Source: Sphaerulina vaccinii
Lineage: Eukaryota > Ascomycota > Dothideomycetes > Mycosphaerellales > Mycosphaerellaceae
Length of the DNA: 64,000 bases
NCBI GenBank assembly: GCA_022570795.1
Contig: JAKUDP010000006.1
Span: forward strand, 496,001-560,000
Reading direction: 5' to 3'
The translations under genes were made by a program, and so were the position numbers. Positions 1-9,631 of the stretch are shown piece by piece (position 1 is the stretch's first letter; each line of letters starts with the position of its first letter). The notes under the pieces were generated by a model. It did not search any database, was not told the origin of the DNA, and saw only the letters and a list, made by a program, of their open reading frames with translations.

Positions 1-1446
1 TTGTGATGAAGTAGGCGCTCCATCTTTCAACTTGTCGGCATAGAACTTGGTAATGTGGCTATATGCCTGAGCTGCCATGGTCTTCGGCTTGTCTTTCCAC
101 TCCAGCCGAGCGTCATCGCCGCCCGAAAGATGCTGAACAAGCTTCTTGGTCGCTTTGGAGACCTCGCCAACGATGACAAATTCAGCCGGCGAGATATGTA
201 GCAAGCGCGTCTCCAGCTCACTGCGCATCCAGCCATCTTCGAAGTCGTCATACACGATCTCTCCAGTCGCTGGCTGTACAGCAATGAGACCAATCTGAAC
301 CTTCTCGTCTGAGCCTACCCCTTTCGGGTAGCTTTCCGTCATGCACAGTAGATGACCTGAAGCAGGTGCGCCTCCATCAGCTCCAGCTAGTGTCGTACCC
401 AGTCCTTCTTCGTCGTCGATGTATGTTGCTTTCGTGTACAGGTTCGTAAGGTCGCGCTCGAACAGCTTGCTCTTGTTAGCTCCTGCAGCCTTCAGAGCAG
501 CCGTCTCCAGTTGTCGAACTATGCCGACCTTGTGCCCAGCATTGATCAGTCGCTTCACATGTACATGCAGCCGGTGCGTAGGAAAGCTAGCACCAGCAAA
601 TCTCGTCATATGTGCTTCAGATGGATGTTCATCGAATCGCATCTTTCCAGGTATGCACACCACTGACAGGACTTTCGACGCCACTCGAGCGTCTTCGCCA
701 TATAGCCTGTACTTGTATCCCACTTCCACCACCAGAAGTACATCTGGGTGTTTACGCTTCAGGTCCACCACCTTCTGATCTAGAGGCGTCAATTTGCCTT
801 TTCTCGAAGCTGGTATCTTTCTGCCACCCTTCTTCTGTGCTGGAGCCTCCTCTTCATCTTCCTCGTCTGGTACCTCATCGTCGCCAGCCTGAGTCTCCTC
901 GTCGATGAGTCCACTACGCCGCTTGATGTTGGCTATACTGTCCGGACGGCCTAGCTTCTTCACGAACTTCTGATGCAGACGTGCTTTCAATTGTCGAGTC
1001 TCCTCGTCGTCTACCTCCTCTGCGTCCAGCTCTCTAGCAGGCTCACTCGAGCTTGAGAAGGTGTACTTCGACGTTCTCGCAGTGACCTTGACCTTCTTGC
1101 CGCTATCTCCTCGTGCCAATGCTGGTGATGCTCGTCTAGACTGCTTCTCGGTATCAGAGCTTCCTCTTCGCCGCTTCGAGACAGGTATCAGCGTCTCATC
1201 GTCGTCTGCTGGTCGTTTGGATGTGAAGGCTGGCCCGTTGAATCCATTGGGCCCGTTCACAAACAGGCTCCCTTCTTCTGCATCCGGGCATCTCTCAGGT
1301 GTTGTAGATGAAGGTCGCTGAGATGGGATGTCTTTCACTTTCGGCTTCTGAGTCGCAGGTTTCGGCGTGAAGAAGCTGGAGATGGACGCCTGTTTCGATT
1401 GCGAGGACTTCTGCGTGAGTGAAGGTGGCGAACGTGCAGAGCCCAT
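1..1446 (-). CDS. MSH3: DNA mismatch repair protein MSH3, N-terminal part (cut by window edge)
   Basis: Encodes the N-terminal 482 residues of a MutS homologue. Msh3 pairs with Msh2 to form MutS-beta, which binds insertion/deletion loops in the nucleus. The frame is open from an ATG at 1446 to base 1 without introns. Residues 19-26 read QASISSFF, a canonical PCNA-interacting (PIP) box as expected at an Msh3 N-terminus. A low-complexity acidic and basic linker follows. From about residue 217 the mismatch-binding domain starts (KLTPLDQKVVDLKRKHPD, then VEVGYKYRLYGEDARVASK and CIPGK), a segment typical of Msh3. The connector domain begins before the window edge (QIGLIAVQPATGEIVYDDF). The ATPase half lies outside the window. 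The ATG was chosen because the PIP box follows it closely. Msh6 is the alternative MutS partner, but the GYKYRLYGEDA and CIPGK segments favour Msh3. Confidence 0.93.
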   Translation of the reverse strand, partial: MGSARSPPSLTQKSSQSKQASISSFFTPKPATQKPKVKDIPSQRPSSTTPERCPDAEEGSLFVNGPNGFNGPAFTSKRPADDDETLIPVSKRRRGSSDTEKQSRRASPALARGDSGKKVKVTARTSKYTFSSSSEPARELDAEEVDDEETRQLKARLHQKFVKKLGRPDSIANIKRRSGLIDEETQAGDDEVPDEEDEEEAPAQKKGGRKIPASRKGKLTPLDQKVVDLKRKHPDVLLVVEVGYKYRLYGEDARVASKVLSVVCIPGKMRFDEHPSEAHMTRFAGASFPTHRLHVHVKRLINAGHKVGIVRQLETAALKAAGANKSKLFERDLTNLYTKATYIDDEEGLGTTLAGADGGAPASGHLLCMTESYPKGVGSDEKVQIGLIAVQPATGEIVYDDFEDGWMRSELETRLLHISPAEFVIVGEVSKATKKLVQHLSGGDDARLEWKDKPKTMAAQAYSHITKFYADKLKDGAPTSSQ

Positions 1447-1563
1447 GTTGGTGTTATCACATTGTTGTTCAGTGGATTCGAATGTATTTGATGACGATGA
1501 AGTCGAAGGAAAGTACGCGCCCCGACACGAGGCGTTCCTTCTTCGCGTTGACAGGGGTCTCCA

Positions 1564-2250
1564 CTATCGAAGTGAAGAATTGTACGATCGACCCTCTTCC
1601 GTTTCATAATCTTCGCTCGCTCGCTCGAGTCCATTGCTCAGCGTTCTCCACCTTGAGTAGCTTAGCTCTTGCTTCAACAGCAGAAGCAGTACGTTCATCA
1701 GCTCGTTTTGGGTATACAACTCACTCTTAATCGTGCTGGAGAACTGTGAGACTGGTGACTCTACTATTAGGATGACATTTGGACGCCCGAGCCAAGCGGC
1801 GTCCGAGTTCGTGAATAAGCGTGATACGAAGCGCGCCCAGGCCGCCATCACACCGCACATACTGTGATCGGTGCCATAGGGGGCGAGGATCTGGTCGATG
1901 CAGAAGTAGCCCGATATCATCTTCTTCGCTGTCAATAGGCTCACTCGCCTCTTGGCTTGCACACGTGCATCGCGCAAGCCGCAGATCTGAGCGGTCCCAC
2001 TACTTCCGATGTGTTCGAGGAGTCCGAAGAAGTGAAGATAGTCTTGGCCATTCAAGATTGCGTTACTGTGGATCATGAACCTCTCTGCTGCGTATATATG
2101 GTACGCATTTACCAATTGCGCGATATGTGCTTCGGCGTTGGCTGGTGATCTGATAGCCATTTTGGTTATCGCTGTTAAGTGGTATAAGTCGAGTTGCGGA
2201 AGAGGCGTGGTGTGAGCGTCAAGTGTCGCTTTGCGCAAGGACATCAACAT
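1564..2250 (-). CDS. Hypothetical protein, about 228 aa
   Basis: Open minus-strand frame starting at an ATG near 2250 and ending 118 bp upstream of the MSH3 start. I do not recognise the family. The translation has plausible composition (Leu- and Ala-rich helices, e.g. ITKMAIRSPANAEAHIAQL, then a hydrophobic stretch SMCGVMAAWARFVSRLF) and an acidic tail. A stop codon lies just upstream in frame, so any N-terminal extension would need an intron from the 2,244-2,453 region, where another open frame exists. It may be an exon of a larger gene or a chance frame. There is no clear signal peptide or catalytic motif. Confidence 0.35.
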   Translation of the reverse strand: MLMSLRKATLDAHTTPLPQLDLYHLTAITKMAIRSPANAEAHIAQLVNAYHIYAAERFMIHSNAILNGQDYLHFFGLLEHIGSSGTAQICGLRDARVQAKRRVSLLTAKKMISGYFCIDQILAPYGTDHSMCGVMAAWARFVSRLFTNSDAAWLGRPNVILIVESPVSQFSSTIKSELYTQNELMNVLLLLLKQELSYSRWRTLSNGLERASEDYETEEGRSYNSSLR

Positions 2251-2286
2251 TGGCAATACTCAAAAGCCTCGGTCGATAACCACTCT

Positions 2287-3050
2287 GCAGGAAGGCGAAG
2301 TCCTCGATTTGCAGCCTCTCTGCTTTGAGCAGCTCGGTACTTATCACAACGCCGGAGTAGGCTGTCTTTCAGATTCTGTGAAGTGGGCTTGCTTACTGCC
2401 GTAGCTCTTCCGTAGCCAAGAGTGTCTCTAACGTGCTGGGAAGTCTTCATCACTCCACGCTTCCTATCTCGAGCAGCTTGGTGATTTCTGTTATGATGGA
2501 AGCAGATCCCAACTCTTCTCAGCCTAGTCTAAGTAAGTCCGCCTCTCTTGTACCCTATGCTCTCCATCTTCGTACTCAATCAAGCCCTCGATACTTCTGG
2601 CTCTGATGTGGCGTTGCTCACCCGCATTAGCTACGCGTGTCTCCGAAGCGCTGAAAGATCTCAGTCAATCTACCTTTCACACCTTCAGCAGCTCGGTCTG
2701 CTCTGTGGCCAGGGAGGCAGATCTATACTAGCCCTGACCCATTTGCTCAAGTGATTTTATCTCTTCTACACTTCATGTTTCCAAGCCCTCTTTCAGCGAT
2801 CACGACGTGAGATCTCTCATCACATTGGTTCAAGGCTTCTCCGCAGGCATACGAAGTCCTCAATCCGCGTTCCCTCCACCTTTAGTAGCTTAGTGTTCAT
2901 TGGAGATGTGAGATCAGCTGTGTTCCAATCTCCCTGTAGCTGATTTACCAAACTTGTGTGAACTGCTGTAACTCCTCTGTAGGAGTGTCTCTGAAGTGCC
3001 AAATGATCTTAGTCGCTCTTTCGTTCCCACCATAAGCAGCTTAGTCCCCG
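2287..3050 (-). repeat. Degenerate repeats of a roughly 55-bp module
   Basis: Four related segments (near 2287, 2640, 2836 and 2990) end in close variants of AGCAGCTCGGT or TAGTAGCTTAGT, preceded by a conserved pyrimidine-rich block and a GAAGTCCTC-like core. Read on the minus strand they give similar peptides such as LLKVEGTRIEDFVCLRR and LLKAERLQIEDFAFLQS. Spacing is irregular (about 350, 196 and 154 bp) and the frames do not join into one protein. No intact gene is visible between 2,454 and 3,140. Confidence 0.4.
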
Positions 3051-3140
3051 CTCTGCTGGTGGAAGCATCGATTTCCGTGAGCTTCCCGCCATAGAAGTAC
3101 AATCTCTGCTCTCCCGTTATCACCACTCCCATCTCAGCCA

Positions 3141-4565
3141 CTACTTCCACTCCTTTTTCCCGAACCAAGGCACCGTCTCCTCATCTGCGGCCATCAAAGT
3201 ATGATACTTCAATCCTTCGTCGTACTCAGCTGTGATATGTTCCTCTGGTTCAGCACCACAGCCACAGTTCTCACACTTGTTGAAGTTCTCCTGAATGATC
3301 TCCTTGGCGCCGTAGATCAGATCCTGAAGTCTTGCCTTGATGTAATGCTTCTTTGGGCCATCTTTGACACGGATATTGTACACCAGAGCATACTCCTTGA
3401 TGATCTTATCTTCGAAGACAGTGCTGATGTCGACCTGACCTGGTTTCTCCTGGTAGGCGGCAAGAAGGCCGTCAAATACCTTGCGAAAAGATGTTGCTGT
3501 TGGTGTGATGACTTCGTCATTGCTGTACTGTTCGACGTGGTCTCGGAACAGAATGTCGGCTACATCCTCTGGGGACTTGCTCACTTTGACCGAAGCTTGG
3601 GTGACAGAGCGTCCTGGGAAGGACTCGTACTCGGGGTACTCCGGTAAGGTGCTTGCTTTGAGAGCCTTGACTGTAGACTGCACTCGGGACTCAAGGCAGT
3701 TCTTCGAGGGCAGGATTGCAGCGCAAGCTTCAGCCTTAGTCATGATATTTTCGTTGTACAGCTTGATATGGTTCTGACCTTGACCAACGAAGTGACGGAC
3801 AGCGTCGCCGAAGATCACGTCCGATCGCAGCTTGTACCCGATGGCAATGTAGAACACCGGACGTTCGGCGATAGCTTGCCAGAGTCCTGGAAGACTCGCG
3901 ATGAGTGACTCGATCTGACGAGCAAGTGCTGGGAGCATGTCTTCGTACTCGGCGTATGCGATAACGTTTGTCACATGGGCAATGGCGGTATGGTACTCGT
4001 AATCAGGCTGTACGGGCTGCTTATACAGCAGAGAAAGTAAGATCTTGTACGCGATCACAGCGTCAGGACGTCGGTTATCGTCCCCGATGTACCGCCAGTA
4101 CGGATCCCAAGTCGTAAGGTCGGCGAAGCCTGAAGCGTACTAGGACAGATAGAACGGTCTGGCTGACTGGTCAAATGGGCCGGAGTCAGTTGGACCTGTG
4201 TCGATCGAGGTAGGTCCGTTGCGCTGTTCATAAGTTAGCTGAGTATAGTATTCACGATAGTACAGCTCGACTTTACCTCATCTGTCATTACCCATACACC
4301 GTCCACGTACTCCAGACGATATGTGTACAACTGAATGTCTTCGTTGGTCTTCAAGTCTTTGATCGTATGGGCTCCCATCTTCCCGAAGGAGCCTTTGATG
4401 CGGGCAGCGAAACGTCCTGATGCTCCACACAGTGTCTCACTGTCCATGACAAGGTACTCCTCGAGAGCGACTTCGGACAGCTGAAATGCTACGAGACCGC
4501 TCTTGGCTATGAGGCCGCCCTTAACCCGCTCAAGTGGGATAGTCTCACCATTCTTGACGGCGAAC
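3141..4565 (-). pseudogene. BTB/POZ-type fungal family protein, in-frame stop (copy 1)
   Basis: Two minus-strand exons can be traced. Exon A (4565-4277) encodes MDSETLCGASGRFAARIKG and YRLEYVDGVWVMTDE. A 53-nt intron (4276-4224) has donor GTAAAG, branch GCTAAC and acceptor ACAG. Exon B (4223-3141) encodes FADLTTWDPYWRYIGDD, a helical segment, and a C-terminal cysteine cluster CENCGCG. The layout (LCGASGRFAARIKG, then tail helices) resembles fungal BTB/POZ-like proteins. That family link is an inference from pattern, not a search. Exon B contains TAG at 4142-4140, in frame with both its flanks. A 66-nt non-consensus intron with a GTCCAA donor could remove it. I could not find a first exon whose phase fits the acceptor at 4566. 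It is either a recent pseudogene or a gene with an unusual model. Confidence 0.55.
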
Positions 4566-4825
4566 CTATAATGACGATTAGTAGAGTTACCAAGTGCTGC
4601 TGGGGAGTAACCTACAAGAATTGATTTGCCTCACTTGCACCTTGGGTGGTCGTGGGCTGTGGCATTGCCGGGATTGTGTACTCGAGTGACAATGAGGCCA
4701 TGACGCTGGTAGGGATGTGGTGGTATTCGGTATAGGTATTGGTCCAGGTAGGTTGGAGTATGTTTGGAGTGGTCGTCGAAAGGATGTTGTGGTTGGTAAA
4801 AGTTCAAGGAAAGGAGGTTGGAAGA

Positions 4826-4862
4826 GGTGGTATATATAGACCATTGGCCTCTCCTCCATGGT
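4826..4862 (-). promoter_or_regulatory. Probable TATA box and CCAAT box of BTB-family copy 1
   Basis: The minus strand reads GGCCAATGGTCTATATATAC, placing a CCAAT-like element directly before a TATATATA box. It sits about 260 bp upstream of exon A at 4565, suitable for a minus-strand promoter. The intervening 4,566-4,825 contains an ATG (MASLSLEYTIPAMPQ) that runs into a stop after about 29 codons. Confidence 0.35.
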
Positions 4863-5523
4863 GAACGGTGCTGAGCACCAGTGATGGCAACACCAGCGAA
4901 GGTGAACGGATGGGTGAGAAAGCAAGTGAGAGGACATAGTGAGCATCTGTATGGTTCACCGTCAGCCTCACGTCCGAAATACAATGTCTCCTCGCTCTCC
5001 CATACTGGGCTCATTCACCTCCACTATCAGTGGTAGTCAGGCCAGTACAGGTGAAAGAGCATCTAACAGCATCTGAGAAGACTCACAGTCACCCCTATAC
5101 TCACATTGTAAAGACCGCAAAGAAGCTGGGCTCGTTCACCACAATGGCACTAGGCAAAGCGAGAGAGCGTACGGAGACATTGGAACTATACAGTAGATCA
5201 GCACACGGTCAAACTATATCAGGTATTGTAGAAAGAAGAGATACAAAGCTTACAAGCCAAGAGAACTCCCTCAATGACCTCCTCCACATGCCTTCTTCAA
5301 CAAGTCCTCGCTCCAGGAACCTTCTGCTGAACAAACTCGTCCTGCTCGTCCACGAACAGAACCTCCAATGGCATGGTCACCTTCAAGAGCGCCTCCCTCT
5401 GAAACCGACAATCACAACAGCGCTGGATGTCGTTGGCGCCCAGAAGCATGGGGTGCCCCCCAAGCATGGTCATCGCTCCCTCAGTGGAGATGCGGGTTCT
5501 GATATCCTTCTCCGAAAGTCTGT

Positions 5524-6045
5524 TCAAGAGGTATGACAGGAGACGAGGAATGACTGCGGAGTCTGGACTCGGGACCAGATGGCTTGCTGCTGTGCTGGCT
5601 GAGGAGAAGCAACCAAGGGCGTATTGCACAGCGACTCGAAGAGCTGGAGGTCAGGATCTTGTACGCAATGGGCGTCGGTCGTCGGTGCCGATGAAGCGCC
5701 AGAATGGATCCCAGTTGTGAAGTCGGCGAAGCCCGAGGAGCACCAATGTATGGTTGCTTCTTGTTGGTACTTTGGACTGTTCAAAGAGTTAGCTGATATC
5801 ACATGCACAGAAGTGTTAGATTTTACCTCATCAGTTAGGACCCACAGACCATCGACATAGCCGAGGCGATAGTGGAATACTTGGACCCATTCCTTCGTCG
5901 TTGGATGCTTCACAGCCACAGAGCCTATGACGGCGGTGTCCATGTAAATGCATATACTTGGCAGCAGCAGAAGAAGATGCGACTCGCGATGGCGGTCCAG
6001 AAACAAGCCTGCGTAGGTTGGCTGAGCCAGCAGCAGAGATGGCAC
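5524..6045 (-). pseudogene. BTB/POZ-type fungal family fragment with frameshifts (copy 2)
   Basis: Paralogue of the 3,141-4,565 copy. It contains VFHYRLGYVDGLWVLTDE, the counterpart of YRLEYVDGVWVMTDE, followed at the same point by an intron of the same design (GTAAAATC donor, GCTAAC branch, GAACAG acceptor). Beyond the intron the DNA matches copy 1 (FADFTT, then WDPFWRFIG in another frame). One base is missing within ACTTGGGATCC relative to copy 1, and about 10 further bases are missing at the following CGACG(T/C)CC segment, so the frames no longer join. The N-terminal half before the conserved motif does not align. The flanks 5,030-5,523 and 6,046-6,585 show no convincing coding content. 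Confidence 0.5.
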
Positions 6046-6585
6046 CTGGAAGGAGACTAGAGCTGCACAGTCTTCAAACGGCAGTCTTCAAACAGGGGAG
6101 GATGGCGCTCGCGAAGACTTCAAGGGGCCCGAGTATAGAGTGTCGTGGTACTTGTATATTGATTTGAGTCGGCGATGTATGATGTTGAGCAGAGAGAAGA
6201 AGAAGCTACGTACCTAATATAGGACTCTGGTAGGTACAATGTTTGTACATCGAAGCAATGAGCTCTCTGGTGGTGGTACATAGCCTGTTGGCCTTCCTTA
6301 TTCGCCTTTGGTGCCGGTGTCTCGCTTGCTCTGGGCCTTCCGAGTCCTCACTGCGATGGCAAAGAAGTGCTGCAGGATATCGAGCCAATGGCATTGGCTT
6401 CGCTCTTCCTGGCTGAAGTCCTTACTCGACCGGTTCGCCTTCTCATTATTCGCGTCCAGACGATGGCGCGTCTCATCGGACTCTATCCTGACTGTCCTCT
6501 AACATGCTCTCGACCTTTTCACACACCATGCATACACGTCTGTACAAATCCATCCCAAGTCGAAGTCCCAAGGCTGAGCAGATGT

Positions 6586-7185
6586 CTACTTCGGCCACTT
6601 CTTCCACCCTCTTCCATGTCCCCTCTCCTTCCAGTTCTTAACCATCTCATTCATTCCCTCCATCGCCTTCCTCCTCTCATCCAACTTACTCCTCAATTGT
6701 CTCTCCCACATCTTACCCTTCACTCTCTTCCCCTCACCTGTGCCTTGCACTAACAGTCCCTTCTCCACCCTCTTCGCCGCTTTGACCTCGGGATGTTTCG
6801 GCGCCACAGGCATCAATGGTAGCACGAAATGCGCCTTTGCAAGTTTGTATAAATCTGCTTGTCTACGCAAAGAGTAGGCTGGTCCATGCCAGAGTCCCGT
6901 TCGAGGGTTCTTGAATGGAAGGAAAGGGTTGTGCGTCTTCTTGTCTGTCAGGCCGGACGAAGAATCGGTCATGGAGTGTGAGTCTATCGTGATTTGGGAG
7001 AGCGATTCCGTGCCTGCGCCGACGTGTGGGTCGGAGGAGGATGTGTTTGATACACTTTCGATCGTTGAAGTGGGTGTGGATGTCGCTGTCCGTAGTTGTG
7101 GCGGAGGATACTTCTTGAAGAAGTTGAGGAGACGCGGAGGGAGTTGTTGCGCGAGGCGAATCGGTGATTCCATTGCTGCTGCCAT
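6586..7185 (-). CDS. MRPL25: Mitochondrial large ribosomal subunit protein mL59 (MRPL25 family)
   Basis: A 199-residue, intronless protein. After a basic, hydroxylated N-terminus typical of matrix-targeted proteins it contains LPPRLLNFFKKYPPPQ near residues 16-31 and NPFLPFKNPRTGLWHGP followed by YSLRRQADLYKLAKA (about residues 87-118). These are hallmarks of the fungal mL59/MRPL25 family. The C-terminal third is strongly basic (KRVKGKMWERQLRSKLDER), as expected for rRNA contact. It would act in the mitochondrial 54S subunit. The ATG at 7185 is the first in frame; a second Met follows at residue 5. The gene is divergently arranged with PUP3, sharing about 315 bp of intergenic DNA. The low-complexity insert (residues about 33-75) is longer than the core domain requires. 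Confidence 0.85.
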   Translation of the reverse strand: MAAAMESPIRLAQQLPPRLLNFFKKYPPPQLRTATSTPTSTIESVSNTSSSDPHVGAGTESLSQITIDSHSMTDSSSGLTDKKTHNPFLPFKNPRTGLWHGPAYSLRRQADLYKLAKAHFVLPLMPVAPKHPEVKAAKRVEKGLLVQGTGEGKRVKGKMWERQLRSKLDERRKAMEGMNEMVKNWKERGHGRGWKKWPK

Positions 7186-7499
7186 CTTGATGTGTGTGTG
7201 TATGGTGTAACATAGACTGTAAGAGATGTCTTGGAAGATGGCTCCAAAGTCTGTCTCGCCTAACGTACCTCATTGGGACAGTGAGCTTGACGCGACTTCA
7301 TCGCCGCCTGAGCAGCTCGAGCCTCGACAGCTTGATCTCTCCCATCTACCAAACACACAACGACTTCAACAACAACAACAACCTCATCGCCGACACCACT
7401 CCTCTGACCCATCTCCGCCTCTCCCTCGACTGCAGCTCCGCTCCGCCCCTTGACGACGACGACTACACCAAACATCCTCCAGCACAAACAAGCGGCACG
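7186..7499. promoter_or_regulatory. Shared divergent promoter region of mL59 and PUP3
   Basis: These 314 bp separate two head-to-head start codons. The segment is rich in CT and CAACAACAA tracts near the PUP3 side (about 7365-7385), common in fungal 5' leaders. No convincing TATA box was seen, in keeping with housekeeping genes. ORFs within it are on incompatible frames and look like leader sequence. Confidence 0.5.
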
Positions 7500-8242
7500 A
7501 TGAGTTCGCCGTTCAGCATCAGTCAGTCGCATGACCACATCACTTCCAGCACCTGCTAACAAGAAGATGAACAGACGGCGGCGCCTGCGTAGCAATGGTT
7601 GGAAAGGACTGCGTCGCCATAGCCTGCGATCTCCGGCTCGGTCTCCAAGCCCTCACGGTCTCGAACAACTTCCCAAAGATCTTCCCATTCGGCAGCTCCA
7701 CCTATCTAGGATTGACCGGCCTCGCCACAGATGTCTCAACAGTCTCCGAACTCTTCCGCTACAAAGTCAACATGTACCGCTTACGAGAGGAACGAGACAT
7801 CAGCCCGAGGACGTTTGCGAATCTGGTGAGCAGCAGTCTGTATGAGAAGAGATTCGGACCTTGGTTCATCTCTCCTGTGGTGGCTGGGTTGGATCCTAAG
7901 ACGGGGAAACCGTTCATTTGTGGGTGAGTAGATACCATCATCGCCCTCGCCTTCGCCCAGAGAGGTATGGCATACTGACAGAGATCGCATAGATTCGACT
8001 CAATCGGCTGCATCGACTTCGCAAAGGACTTCATCGTCTCCGGAACTGCTTCAGACCAACTCTTCGGTACATGCGAAGGTCTCTGGGAGCCTGATCTCGA
8101 GCCTGAGGACCTTTTCGAAACCATGTCACAAGCTCTGTTGAGTGCTGTGGATCGCGATGCATTGTCCGGCTGGGGTGCACACGTGTACATCATTGAGAAG
8201 GACAAGGTCACGAAGAGGCTGTTGAAGGGACGACAGGATTAG
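7500..8242 (+). CDS. PUP3: Proteasome subunit beta type-3 (20S core particle)
   Basis: Three exons: 7500-7521, 7575-7923 and 7993-8242. The two introns (7522-7574, GTCAGT...ACAG; 7924-7992, GTGAGT...ATAG) restore one frame of 206 residues, essentially the yeast beta-3 length (205). The N-terminus MSSPFSINGGACVAMVGKD and the segments VAIACDLRLGLQ, VSNNFPKIF, DSIGCIDFAKDF and SGTASDQLFG are characteristic of beta-3. This is a structural, non-catalytic beta ring subunit of the 20S proteasome: no Thr1 is exposed and there is no long propeptide. The first exon is only 22 nt; it was placed because it completes the conserved SINGGA motif with correct phase. It is divergent from the mL59 gene. Confidence 0.93.
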
Positions 8243-8873
8243 ATGGGTCGTCGTATGCGATGGTATGAGCAGCTTGAGAAGAGCTTGATGGTGCCAGGGC
8301 GCTGGATTCGAGAAGAAGAGCGCGAAGACATGCTGCGCGCTCGTGTGCGAGAGCACCCATGAGGACAGCAGCGCGAGGCCATCTTGCGCGCTCGTGTATG
8401 ATAAGAAGATCAAGGCATGAGAGGCGCTGTAGAATCGCTGATATGCATTGAGCATAGGTATGAGCCATAGCTCTGATGAAATGATACCAATACAGGCATA
8501 TCCCCCTACCCGTTCGATACTGGCACCAGGACGATAGTACATTCTCAAGACGGCGTGCCCAGTGCAGCACCTCGAATCGGCAGTCTTGTATACTTCACCG
8601 GGATACAGTATTCACTTACGGGCAGCTTGAAACAGCGGTTCTTCCACACTTTCGCATAGTCTCCATGGCTGTCAACATTACGATTATGAGGATCTAGAAG
8701 ATCATGCAAGCTGCGAATTCAATGCCACACTCCTCCGAAACACTTCCATGGCTCAGCTATGACCCCATGGGCTTATACGAAAGACACCTCACTCTACATG
8801 ACTCGCAATTAGCCGACTAGCGCGATCATCCTGGACGCGTTCCGGCGCGTCTACCTACGTTTGCAGAGACTTC
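8243..8873. other. Intergenic stretch without recognisable gene
   Basis: Overlapping minus-strand frames (8,126-8,570) have no family resemblance. A short imperfect direct duplication (GCGCGCTCGTGT at about 8,336 and 8,384, inside a longer similar context) is the only structure noted. It follows the PUP3 stop and probably includes its 3' UTR. Confidence 0.4.
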
Positions 8874-9631
8874 TTGTCATCTTCATCTATACCACCGCAT
8901 CCGTACGAACGCTCTGGAACTGCTTACTTCAACATGGGTGATACATCGAATGCCTCATCATCTAATTCTGAGCGACCATCACCAGCACGTACAGGTCCAA
9001 TGTGTCCCAGCTCGCCAGAGCCAGACGTACAAGAATACCAAACATACATTCCTGCCGAGAAGTCCACAATCCAGCATAGCATAGAAGATGCAATCAGGGC
9101 TACAACGACCCCTCGTATACAGACTCTTATGCTCGAAATGATACAGAAACTCCCGGCTGCGAGGCTTCTGGCCGAACAAGAACTACTTGATACCTGGTAT
9201 CCAAACAAGAAACGCAAGAGATACGAGACATGCGAAAACTGTCATGCCGAGTACAACTGGGTCGATAATGGCAAAGCTGCCTGCGTTTACCACGAAGGCA
9301 GGTCATATCTAAAATAATCTAAACATCAACGGTCAACTAATAATCTCCCACAGGCCAGAAGACTTTCAATTAAGACTCCGACTTCTGGGAAGGCCACGAC
9401 TACCGACATGGTGATCCTTGGGATCTTCTCGAAGTTGACGACCCCAACGTCCAAGAAGGTGTTATGTGGGGGTGTTGCGGAGAAGCTGCTGATGTTGTGG
9501 GGTGCAAGGTGTCCAGACATCAGGCTATTGGAGAAGATGTCGTTAACAAGCAAAGGGTAGAAGAGCCCGTGAGGTACTGGGATGTGGAACGGGATGCTGC
9601 AAAGGCTGCTGCTGCACAAGGCAGGAAGTGA
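8874..9631 (+). pseudogene. Fungal cysteine-motif protein with one-base frame disruption
   Basis: The first exon (ATG at 8874; alternative Met at 8934) ends in CENCHAEYNWVDNGKAACVY and HEG. An intron with donor GTCATA at 9302 and acceptor CACAG at 9353 continues as RPEDFQL. One extra base near 9370-9374 then shifts the frame, and the expected continuation DSDFWEGHDYRHGDPWDLLE runs open to a TGA at 9629-9631, including VMWGCCGEAADVVGCKVSRH. The CENC..C.YH / DFW.GHD..HG / W.CC...GC...H pattern is that of a widespread fungal cysteine/histidine motif family of unknown function, presumably metal-binding (inference). No splice choice I tried restores phase, because a TAA directly precedes GACTCC in the downstream frame. 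This is a frameshifted gene or a sequencing indel. Confidence 0.6.

Noticed and set aside
1335..1634. Minus-strand 99-codon frame overlapping the MSH3 start
   Set aside because: Different frame from MSH3, low-complexity Arg-rich translation; a shadow of MSH3 and its leader.
7260..7595. Minus-strand ORF with Val-rich translation opposite the PUP3 leader
   Set aside because: Antisense of CAACAACAA-type leader sequence; low complexity, conflicts with the well-supported PUP3 exon 1.
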